Of a DNA stretch of 9,562 bases, positions 1-6,731 are shown one piece after another. This stretch comes from JAFMIT01 sp049421205 (GTDB taxonomy: Bacteria > Actinomycetota > Actinomycetes > S36-B12 > UBA5976), in assembly GCA_049421205.1 (NCBI GenBank), contig JBMSMQ010000036.1:1-9562 (forward strand), given 5' to 3'. Every line of letters starts with the position of its first letter. Positions within the stretch are counted from its first letter, which is position 1. The notes beneath the pieces were generated by a model that was not told the origin of the DNA, did no database searches, and saw only the letters and a program-made list of their open reading frames with translations. Made by a program: the position numbers and the translations under genes.

Positions 1-1097
1 CCTTGAAGTTCTAGACCCAATGACGCTATGGTTTTCTCGAGTGCCAATATTTCATTCTTAAGTTCAATCGCGCGGGAACTATCCGAAAGTTGTTGTTGTA
101 GGTTGATTATTCGAGTTTGCCATTCACTCAATATCTCAACAACATTGACAACTGAATTACTATCTAGTGATTCGAGTGTTATCCCTTGTTGGGCCAGAAA
201 TTCTTTGAATTCATTTAAAGCACTACTTGCTTCATTTAAATCTTCCTGCAGAGCCAAATATTCCTCATAATTCGTCATATTGTCTTCTTGAATGGAAACT
301 TTGGCATCACAGAGTTCGACTTGTTGTTTCAGAGTATCAACTATGGATTGCTTAGAGGCTTCTTCGGTTTTCGCATTTCTCTCCTGCTCGAGAAGCCAAT
401 CTAGGTTCAAATGTCCAACCTCTAGATGTTCAAGGTCGGCAGTTGGATCAATCTGCCCTGCTGTAATACGTAATTCTTCTAACGAGTCATTGGCACACTT
501 CTTCAATTGACCCGCTTCATCCTTAAACCAAATTTCGATATCGGAAAATCGATCTGCCCGGAAGAGGCTCTTGAGGATTTCCTCTCGTTTTGGTGTAGTT
601 GACTCCAGAAACAACTGAAATTTTCCTTGCGGCAACATCACCACTTGAAAGAATTGATCAGCATTCAAGCCAATCTTTTCTTCGAGGTACTCTCCAACTA
701 GATTTACTTTTGTAAGGTCTTCGGGAATTACCCACTCTTCCCCTTGGGCGATTTTGAGTACACAAGAAGCTCTGACGTCGTGGCCGACGTCTCGTTTTTG
801 TGCAAGCGTTCTGGTGACGCTATATCGCTGACCAGAGATAGAAAGTTCAAGCGTTACAGACGTGGGATGCGCTTCTTCGGAGTATTGACACCGTAAATGA
901 TCAAGACCTTTTTGTCTTGAGACACGTGAAGTCTGTCCATATAGTGCGTAAGAGATTGCATCAAGGATAGAAGTTTTACCTGCACCCGTTTCTCCAAAGA
1001 GTAAAAAGATGCTGTCTTGAGCAATATCGTCAAAATCAATAACAACTTTGCCTTTGAAAGCAAGAAATTCATTCATTTCAAGTTTGTGTAATCTCAT
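1..1097 (-). CDS. sbcC: Exonuclease subunit SbcC, N-terminal part (cut by window edge)
   Basis: ATPase subunit of the SbcCD nuclease, the bacterial Rad50 counterpart; with SbcD it cleaves DNA hairpins and trims double-strand ends in an ATP-dependent way. Read on the minus strand from ATG at 1097, the frame is open through base 1 (365 codons), so the gene is partial only because the window ends. It begins MRLHKLEMNEFLAFKGK, with the Walker A motif GETGAGKTS at residues 35-43 and the SbcC-typical Q-loop LPQGKFQLFL at about 155-164. From about residue 185 it becomes Gln/Glu/Leu-rich, as expected for the ascending coiled-coil arm. The zinc hook, second coil, signature motif and Walker B are not in the window. 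The ATG lies 5 bases after the sbcD stop with a weak AAGAAAAG upstream, so translation is probably coupled to sbcD. Family identity is very secure. Confidence 0.95.
   Translation of the reverse strand, partial: MRLHKLEMNEFLAFKGKVVIDFDDIAQDSIFLLFGETGAGKTSILDAISYALYGQTSRVSRQKGLDHLRCQYSEEAHPTSVTLELSISGQRYSVTRTLAQKRDVGHDVRASCVLKIAQGEEWVIPEDLTKVNLVGEYLEEKIGLNADQFFQVVMLPQGKFQLFLESTTPKREEILKSLFRADRFSDIEIWFKDEAGQLKKCANDSLEELRITAGQIDPTADLEHLEVGHLNLDWLLEQERNAKTEEASKQSIVDTLKQQVELCDAKVSIQEDNMTNYEEYLALQEDLNEASSALNEFKEFLAQQGITLESLDSNSVVNVVEILSEWQTRIINLQQQLSDSSRAIELKNEILALEKTIASLGLELQ
774..791. repeat. Perfect 7-bp inverted repeat inside sbcC
   Basis: GACGTCG, a four-base spacer TGGC, then CGACGTC. On the plus strand it is followed after two bases by CGTTTTTG, which looks like a short intrinsic terminator for transcription running against sbcC. 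It lies wholly within codons of sbcC, so codon use may explain it. The structure is seen directly; any role is speculative. Confidence 0.4.
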
Positions 1098-1102
1098 AAT
1101 TC

Positions 1103-2257
1103 TCAGTTCTTTTCTTGATACTTAGCAGACTGCACGTTTTCGAGTGCCTGTTCGAAAAGCTCTTGCTCGTCAGCAGTTGGCCCATTTGCTCGGATATATT
1201 CCATGTACTTGGTAAAGATTTCTTTATCATCAAGATCAGGAGAAAGTTCGTGCTTGACCTGCAACGAGTTCAACAGATTCGGTTGTTGGACGGTCAGAAT
1301 ATTCTTGAATCGTTTCTTGAGTCTGGCACTCGCATCAAGAACTGGCTTCAGATCTGTCAGCGTTACTTTTACATAGTCATCAATGAATTCTTCATAGCTA
1401 GGGCTTAGGAGTAAGTTTTCGAAACTATCTTCTAGCGAAATAAGCCTTTTATATTGCGGAACTGGAATTTCTGTAACTGTCACAGTTTGTGTATATTCGA
1501 CGAGCAGGCTGTGTCGAGGTAGGTCAGATTCGCCAAAAGAGTAGGGGTACGGGGAACCACAGTAGCGAACATGAGGTTTCAGAACTTGTGGAGAGTGTAA
1601 GTGTCCAAGTGCTGCGTAGCCGAATCGTGCAACATAATCAATTGGGACCCGATCGAGGTTTCCTATTGAAATGGATCGTTCGCTCTCACTTTCAACTCCA
1701 CCGTTGTACCAGGCATGAGAGATGACGACTGTTCTGGTGTAGGAATTTTCCATTGCGTGCTTTTCGATTCGATCGGTTGCGAGTTTCAGCACAGTAGCTT
1801 GAGATGCCTTTTCTTTTTCTAAGTCTGTACCCTCAGACAACCGAGCGTGATGGATTGCGGGGTGAAGAAATGGTATTCCGTAAAATGCAATGTCACCAAA
1901 GGTATCTCTTAGAACAACAGGATTTGTGATGTCTTCAAGTCTGGTGATCAGATGAAGTCTATTTTCCTTCAACAATCCCGCGTTCATTCCTAGCCGAATC
2001 GGGCTATCGTGATTTCCACTCGTCACGATCACTGCGCAGTGTTTTGTGAGTTCTTTGAACGCGTACTCAAGCAGTTCAATCGCATCGTGAGCAGGAACAC
2101 TGACGTCATAGACGTCACCGGCAACAATCAACACGTCAACTGAATGTGTTTGAACTGTTTCTATCAAGTGTTCAATGTAGGCACGTTGAAACTCAATCAT
2201 TGACTGGGTGAATAGCAACTTTCCAAGGTGCCAATCAGAGGTGTGAAGTATTTTCAT
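1103..2257 (-). CDS. sbcD: Exonuclease subunit SbcD
   Basis: Metallophosphoesterase (Mre11-type) nuclease subunit of SbcCD, 384 residues from ATG 2257. All metal-binding motifs are visible: DWH (D8, H10), GDVYD (D48, D51), GNHD (81-84), SHAW (H181) and GHLH (218-221). The later GSPYPYSFGE stretch (about 234-243) and the acidic C-terminal region match actinobacterial SbcD, and the length is normal for the family. The frame stays open upstream to an ATG at 2392, but those 45 extra residues are basic, resemble no SbcD sequence and overlap the preceding gene. The ATG at 2257 starts the conserved MKILHTSDWHLGK and has a good ribosome site at 2267-2276. The stop is 5 bases before sbcC. The SDR gene lies 110 bases upstream on the same strand, so the three may share a transcript. 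Confidence 0.96.
   Translation of the reverse strand: MKILHTSDWHLGKLLFTQSMIEFQRAYIEHLIETVQTHSVDVLIVAGDVYDVSVPAHDAIELLEYAFKELTKHCAVIVTSGNHDSPIRLGMNAGLLKENRLHLITRLEDITNPVVLRDTFGDIAFYGIPFLHPAIHHARLSEGTDLEKEKASQATVLKLATDRIEKHAMENSYTRTVVISHAWYNGGVESESERSISIGNLDRVPIDYVARFGYAALGHLHSPQVLKPHVRYCGSPYPYSFGESDLPRHSLLVEYTQTVTVTEIPVPQYKRLISLEDSFENLLLSPSYEEFIDDYVKVTLTDLKPVLDASARLKKRFKNILTVQQPNLLNSLQVKHELSPDLDDKEIFTKYMEYIRANGPTADEQELFEQALENVQSAKYQEKN
2101..2117. repeat. Perfect 7-bp inverted repeat inside sbcD
   Basis: TGACGTC, spacer ATA, then GACGTCA. It covers the codons for the conserved metal-binding GDVYD motif and the following VS, so it is most simply a by-product of GAC GTC (Asp-Val) codons. It shares the GACGTC core with the repeat at 774-791. 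Confidence 0.3.
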
Positions 2258-2266
2258 TGGCAGAGT

Positions 2267-2276
2267 CTCCCCCTCC
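2267..2276 (-). promoter_or_regulatory. Ribosome binding site deciding the sbcD start
   Basis: On the minus strand the bases read GGAGGGGGAG, ending 9 bases before ATG 2257. This strong purine tract, together with homology beginning exactly at that ATG, favours the short form of SbcD over the start at 2392. Confidence 0.75.
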
Positions 2277-2367
2277 ATCCTGACAGTTTCAGACCGTTCA
2301 AACGACCATTTTCGAAAAGTTTTGGGAGCCTTTGACTTATCTGCAGCAGCACCAAAGCGGACGCTTT

Positions 2368-3168
2368 TCAGGATTTGTCGAGTTTCGACCAAATATCTTC
2401 CCCGCGAAGCACCACGTCTGATCCACCATCGACATAGATAGTCTGCCCCGTCATATGTGAATTATCTTCACTCCCTAGCCAAATCAGTGCCTTTGCAATC
2501 ACCTCAGGCTTCATAATTCCATTGAGTGGCATAGGAACCACCTGCAAAAGCCCCGCTTTTGCTTCTTCCGTTGCGATCATCTCTTTAGTCATTGGGGTCT
2601 CGACAATTCCAGGACCAATTGCATTAATCGCAATTCCAGCTCCCGCAAAATCCGTTGTTGGAGCAACTTTCCTTATCCAACGCCCAATTGCTCGTTTCGA
2701 AGATCCATAGATTAATCCTTCAAGTCCTCCACCTTCAGCAACTAGTTCCTCGGCTCGCTTAAGTGCTACGGATTCATCAAGACTAAGCATTGCGTCGACT
2801 AAGTCGGCATCGTTTGGCATAAGTGATGCCATAGAACTTGTAACTACCACCCTTGGTGAGGCACTTTTCGCAAGAGTTGGCAATAAACCATTCACAAGAT
2901 CAACAACACCAAAGAAATTAACTGACACAGTTTTTGCAATCGGCAAGGCCAATCCCGCATTCGCAATCACAACATCTATGACTCCGTTGGTGCGCTCCAC
3001 TATCTGCGTGATTGCGCTGCTTCTACCACTTGCTGTGGAGAGATCTGCCTCGATGTCAGCATCGTGAAGATCAACCCCTACGACTATCTGACCTTGTGAC
3101 TTCAGAATCCGCGCAACTTCTGCACCAATACCTGAAGCTGAGCCTGTAACTACATAAGTACGAGTCAT
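2368..3168 (-). CDS. SDR-family oxidoreductase, 3-alpha-hydroxysteroid dehydrogenase-like
   Basis: NAD(P)-dependent short-chain dehydrogenase/reductase, 266 residues, probably cytosolic. Seen in the sequence: nucleotide-binding TGSASGIG (8-15), D33 after the second strand (favouring NAD(H)), NAG (70-72), N84, catalytic Ser at TSS (111/112), Y154 and K158 in YGSSK, and the family-typical PG...ETP (186-192). The segment GVDLHDADIEADLSTASGR and the ending DGGSDVVLR resemble the 3-alpha-HSD/carbonyl reductase branch known from Comamonas, and the long insert between catalytic Ser and Tyr (about 113-150) also fits. The true substrate cannot be read from sequence; a steroid is only one option. Two ATGs are adjacent (3171, 3168); the ribosome site AGGAG is spaced better for 3168. 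Divergent from the nuclease-helicase gene, upstream of sbcD on the same strand. Confidence 0.93.
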   Translation of the reverse strand: MTRTYVVTGSASGIGAEVARILKSQGQIVVGVDLHDADIEADLSTASGRSSAITQIVERTNGVIDVVIANAGLALPIAKTVSVNFFGVVDLVNGLLPTLAKSASPRVVVTSSMASLMPNDADLVDAMLSLDESVALKRAEELVAEGGGLEGLIYGSSKRAIGRWIRKVAPTTDFAGAGIAINAIGPGIVETPMTKEMIATEEAKAGLLQVVPMPLNGIMKPEVIAKALIWLGSEDNSHMTGQTIYVDGGSDVVLRGEDIWSKLDKS

Positions 3169-3173
3169 CATTT

Positions 3174-3178
3174 CTCCT
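3174..3178 (-). promoter_or_regulatory. Ribosome binding site of the SDR gene
   Basis: AGGAG on the minus strand, 2 bases before the first ATG (3171) and 5 before the second (3168). The spacing supports the second ATG as the main start; the difference is one residue. Confidence 0.7.
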
Positions 3179-3190
3179 AAAGTTCCCCCA

Positions 3191-3196
3191 ATTGTA
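3191..3196 (-). promoter_or_regulatory. Candidate -10 element for the SDR gene
   Basis: TACAAT on the minus strand matches the TATAAT consensus at 5 of 6 positions. It would place the transcript start near 3184, leaving a leader of about 16 bases that contains the ribosome site. No convincing -35 hexamer is found at 16-18 bases upstream; that position is partly occupied by the palindrome at 3211-3226, which would suit an activator or a repressor. Confidence 0.4.
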
Positions 3197-3210
3197 AGCC
3201 TGAGTTTGTC

Positions 3211-3226
3211 CTGAAACTAGTGTCAG
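3211..3226. promoter_or_regulatory. 16-bp near-perfect palindrome, candidate operator
   Basis: CTGAAACTAGTGTCAG: 7 of 8 base pairs are symmetrical about the central ACTAGT. It sits between the two candidate promoters of a divergent pair, centred about 34 bases upstream of the inferred SDR start and about 50 upstream of the inferred nuclease-helicase start. That geometry is typical of a dimeric regulator controlling both genes. It resembles but does not match the Gram-positive LexA box (GAAC-N4-GTTC), differing at two half-site positions. The palindrome is seen; the regulator is unknown. Confidence 0.45.
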
Positions 3227-3233
3227 ATTCCCC

Positions 3234-3262
3234 TAGACCATCGCACGTTCACCCATTACATT
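3234..3262 (+). promoter_or_regulatory. Candidate promoter of the nuclease-helicase gene
   Basis: TAGACC (3234-3239), a 17-base spacer, then TACATT (3257-3262). Each hexamer matches its sigma-70-type consensus at 4 of 6 positions with ideal spacing. The inferred transcript start near 3269 gives a leader of about 17 bases with GGGGG (3277-3281) just before GTG 3286. By-eye prediction only. Confidence 0.35.
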
Positions 3263-3285
3263 CGTGAGGTGTATTTGGGGGCTGA

Positions 3286-6200
3286 GTGAAAATTGCAGGA
3301 AATCAAACATTGATTTCACCATCAGACTTGGTGACTCTTCACAAGTGTGACTTGGCTTTTACTCGCAAATACCATGTGGCCACAGCCCAAATTTCTCAGC
3401 CACCACTTGATGAGTTTCAAGAACTCCTATTCAAACTAGGTGCAGAGCACGAACTTCGAATCAAAGATGAGTTACAGGAAAACTTTTCCTTTATCGAAAT
3501 CCCGAGACCACAGTCTGATCCTGAATCCCTCCAAAACTCCCTGAACCTCACGCTGAACGCTATGCGGGATGGCATAGAGATTATCTATCAGGGAACTCTA
3601 TACGCTGATGGGCTAGTTGGTTACCCGGATTTTCTGAAGAAAGTCATATCGCCAACGGGTGAAGTTTCATATGAACCAATTGATGCGAAGTCTGCCACAA
3701 CAGCTAAAACTGAAGCCATAATTCAAACAGCAACCTACGCGTATCTTCTTGATGCAATCGGTTTACCGTTACCCAAACATTTTCATTTATGGCTCGCAGG
3801 CGATAAGCACGAGAGTTTTCTCACAACAACATATCTTCCAATAGTTCGACAGCTCATCCATAAAGCAAAACTACAGATTGAAGAAAAAGTGAAATCGGAT
3901 TTGCGCACTTGGGCGGATAAGAGAACAGTCTGCGCACAATGTGAGTGGAGCGAACTTTGTCAAGAAGGTAGAGAAAAAGATAGAGATTTGAGTCTTGTTC
4001 AAGGTATTCGCAGTGACGCAATAACCAAACTTCGAGCAGGCGCTATTACAACAATTGACCAACTTGCAGTGGCGAGCACTCCACCACTAAAACTCTCTAA
4101 AGATATGTTTGAAAAACTTCGAGACCAAGCAGCGCTCCAAATCAGAGCTGAAAATATCGAAAGTGAAATTCCACTCTTTGAAATAAAGAATGAAGCCATC
4201 TTGCAGCAGATACCATCTCCAGATCCAGGTGATGTGTATTTCGACATTGAAGGCTACCCCCTAGCGGATTCAGGAGTAGGACTTGAGTACTTGCTCGGCG
4301 TTTGGTTTGTCGACGACACTGGAATTTTTCGTTTCAAGCATTGGTGGGCTGAGAATACTCGAGAAGAGAAGAATGCATTTGAAAATTTCATCGACTGGGT
4401 CGTAGAGCGACGAAAGAAATATCCCAAACTTCATATCTATCATTATGCAAGTTATGAGAAATCTGCAATCCGACGATTGGCTGGAAGACATAACACCCGA
4501 ATAGATGAAGTAGATCTCCTTTTGAGCGAAGGGGTTCTTTTTGATTATTACGCAACTGTTCGACAGGGTTTGAGACTCTCCACACGCTCACTTTCAATCA
4601 AGGATGTTGAAGCCATCTATGGAGTAAGCCATTCGGAACAGGAAGTTTCATCGGCTGCTGACTCAGTGTTGAAATTTCACCAATATCTTGCTCTTAGAAG
4701 CACCGATAATCCAGATGCTGACTCAGTTCAGAAGAGCATTATTGACTATAACGAGTTGGATGTTAAAAGTCTGCAACTTCTCAATGATTGGATTAGGGGA
4801 ATTGAAATATCTCCTTTGCCTACAACCACTGGAGAAGAAATAGAAAAACCTGAACCCAAACAACCTGAAGATAATTCGCTCTATCGGGAACTTATGTCAT
4901 ACGTGCCTGAAAATCCTGCGGAGCGAAATCAGACTCAAAGGGCAATCGCGATGGTTGCTGCTCTTGTTGAATTTCAAGATCGCGAAGAGAAACCCACGTG
5001 GTGGGAGTTCTTTGACTACGCTGAAGGTGATCTTGATGAGTGGGGTAATGATGGTAAAGGTCTCGAGGTAGCGTCTGCGACAATACAAGATGACTGGCAC
5101 ACAGTCGGTACCAGCAAAGTTCAGTTTCGCAGATTGAAAGTCACTTTTGACACCGCCGACCTGAGTGGAACTCTTGGACAAAATCCCGTCTTGCTTTATG
5201 CCACACAAGGCGGCAACCGAAAAAGTCTCGGTAAGTATGGTCGATCATTCAGCCCAAAAAACTTAGGTTTTCCTACCAAACACTCTACGATTGAAGAAGT
5301 CCATAAGGATTATGTCATCATCGTTGAATGTGCTGGCGCTACCCTTGGAGATACCTGGCTGGACCTGCCGATTGGTGCCATCAAGTTCGACTTGGTCAAT
5401 AGCAAGTCAATCAAGAGTCGACTGCAAAACATAGCTGAAGAAGTGTTAGCAGGGCTTCAGAGTGGCACATTTACGCTTCCGACTGCTGCGTGGAGTTATC
5501 TTCTACTTCAAGGAATCAATAGTTCGAGTGAGGAAACGCAGGTTGCAGTCAATTCAAATAAAGATGACATCATCCAAGCCTTACTTACAAACCAAAACTT
5601 TTCACTTGGCGTTCAAGGACCACCAGGAACAGGAAAAACTTACACAGGTTCACGAGTCATCGAAGAATTAGTGAGAGTTAATGGCTGGAAAGTTTTAGTT
5701 TGCTCTCAATCAAATGCTGCAATTGATAATGTCCTGAAGGAGATTCAAAAAGTCGAACCAAGCATTGCGATTGCAAAAGAAAATTCCCAAAAAACCACAA
5801 TACCCCCTTACTACGTTTCGAACCTGACGGATTGGATGAATGCGCAAAATTCTGGCTTTGTCGTTGGTGCAACGATTTTCAATCTTACAAAAAAAGATTT
5901 CACTGAATTATTCGACCTTGTAGTGATAGAAGAAGCTGGACAATTTTCACTCGCACATTCAATTGCGGTTCTCTCATATGGCAAACGTGGTTTACTTCTC
6001 GGAGATCCACAACAGTTACCACAAGTCAGTCAGGGTTACCATCCAGAACCAGTTCATGAATCTGCACTCTCTCATCTCCTACAAGATCATCCGGTCATTC
6101 CTGAGTCGCATGGATACTTCTTGGGAGAAACCTTCCGTATGCACCCAAGCATTACCGATGTTGTTTCAAGACTTCAGTATCTAGGGCAGCTAAAAACTGC

Positions 6201-6726
6201 AGATGCTCCCCTATACCGTCACCTCGAGGACATAGAACCAGGCGTACACGCAATTGCAGTTTCACATAAGGGAAATCGTGTTTCGAGTACTGAAGAAGCA
6301 GATGAAGTTCTAAATCTCGTCAACGGACTCATCGGAAAGCGTTGGAAAGAAGATAAAGAAGCCGAGTATCGTGAGTTAACAGAAAACGACATCATTGTCG
6401 TTACTCCATACAATTCACAACGCAGATTGATTGAATCCACATTGTCACGTGGCGATTATTCGAATATACGAGTCGGGACTGTTGATAAGTTCCAAGGGCA
6501 GGAAGCACCAGTCGTTATTGTTTCATTTGCTGCATCCTCAGATGCCGAACTTCCCAGGGGGCTTGACTTCCTATTTTCCCCAAACCGAATCAACGTAGCA
6601 GTATCGCGGGCTCAGTGGAGTGCATTTATTCTATTTTCAAGTGAGCTACTTAACATTGTTCCCACAACTCCTAATGCATTAAAAGCATTCGGTGGATTTT
6701 TGAACGTTGTTACTAAGAACACATAA
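3286..6726 (+). CDS. TM0106-type RecB-like nuclease / DEDD exonuclease / SF1B helicase fusion
   Basis: Large DNA-processing enzyme, 1146 residues from GTG 3286 (an in-frame TGA lies immediately upstream, so no earlier start exists). First domain: Cas4/RecB-like PD-(D/E)XK nuclease with GYPD (D115), DAK (D133, K135) and QTATY (Q147, Y151); C21 plus C216, C219 and C225 fit the four-cysteine iron-sulfur cluster of Dna2/AddB/Cas4. A short helical hairpin-like segment follows (about 236-265). Second: YprB-like RNase H fold with D320-E322, D420 and Y488/D492, a DEDD-type exonuclease site. Third: SF1B helicase with Walker A GPPGTGKT (778-785), motif II EEAGQ (882-886), GDPQQLP (906-912), ETFRMHP (948-954), VDKFQGQE (1066-1073) and NVAVSRA (1103-1109). 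The architecture is known from the TM0106 family, common in actinobacteria, but its role is poorly defined; repair or end resection is inferred from the domains and nearby sbcCD. Confidence 0.93.
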   Translation: MKIAGNQTLISPSDLVTLHKCDLAFTRKYHVATAQISQPPLDEFQELLFKLGAEHELRIKDELQENFSFIEIPRPQSDPESLQNSLNLTLNAMRDGIEIIYQGTLYADGLVGYPDFLKKVISPTGEVSYEPIDAKSATTAKTEAIIQTATYAYLLDAIGLPLPKHFHLWLAGDKHESFLTTTYLPIVRQLIHKAKLQIEEKVKSDLRTWADKRTVCAQCEWSELCQEGREKDRDLSLVQGIRSDAITKLRAGAITTIDQLAVASTPPLKLSKDMFEKLRDQAALQIRAENIESEIPLFEIKNEAILQQIPSPDPGDVYFDIEGYPLADSGVGLEYLLGVWFVDDTGIFRFKHWWAENTREEKNAFENFIDWVVERRKKYPKLHIYHYASYEKSAIRRLAGRHNTRIDEVDLLLSEGVLFDYYATVRQGLRLSTRSLSIKDVEAIYGVSHSEQEVSSAADSVLKFHQYLALRSTDNPDADSVQKSIIDYNELDVKSLQLLNDWIRGIEISPLPTTTGEEIEKPEPKQPEDNSLYRELMSYVPENPAERNQTQRAIAMVAALVEFQDREEKPTWWEFFDYAEGDLDEWGNDGKGLEVASATIQDDWHTVGTSKVQFRRLKVTFDTADLSGTLGQNPVLLYATQGGNRKSLGKYGRSFSPKNLGFPTKHSTIEEVHKDYVIIVECAGATLGDTWLDLPIGAIKFDLVNSKSIKSRLQNIAEEVLAGLQSGTFTLPTAAWSYLLLQGINSSSEETQVAVNSNKDDIIQALLTNQNFSLGVQGPPGTGKTYTGSRVIEELVRVNGWKVLVCSQSNAAIDNVLKEIQKVEPSIAIAKENSQKTTIPPYYVSNLTDWMNAQNSGFVVGATIFNLTKKDFTELFDLVVIEEAGQFSLAHSIAVLSYGKRGLLLGDPQQLPQVSQGYHPEPVHESALSHLLQDHPVIPESHGYFLGETFRMHPSITDVVSRLQYLGQLKTADAPLYRHLEDIEPGVHAIAVSHKGNRVSSTEEADEVLNLVNGLIGKRWKEDKEAEYRELTENDIIVVTPYNSQRRLIESTLSRGDYSNIRVGTVDKFQGQEAPVVIVSFAASSDAELPRGLDFLFSPNRINVAVSRAQWSAFILFSSELLNIVPTTPNALKAFGGFLNVVTKNT

Positions 6727-6731
6727 CGTCA

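Noticed and set aside
28..510. Two plus-strand open frames of 80 and 72 codons
   Set aside because: They lie antisense to the well-supported sbcC reading frame and have Ser/Cys-rich, family-less sequences typical of shadows.
854..1072. Minus-strand 72-codon frame with an ATG
   Set aside because: It is a shifted frame within the sbcC N-terminus; the true frame contains Walker A and the Q-loop.
1..1097. sbcC as a pseudogene
   Set aside because: The frame is intact through the window edge with conserved motifs; the missing part is beyond the sequence given.
2309..2318. TTTTCGAAAA palindrome upstream of sbcD as an SOS box
   Set aside because: It lacks the GAAC-N4-GTTC arrangement of Gram-positive LexA sites and is a low-complexity 10-mer that can arise by chance.
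2352..2370. AAAGC-GTCC-GCTTT hairpin at the SDR stop as a terminator
   Set aside because: The stem is only five or six weak pairs and no T-run follows on the minus strand.
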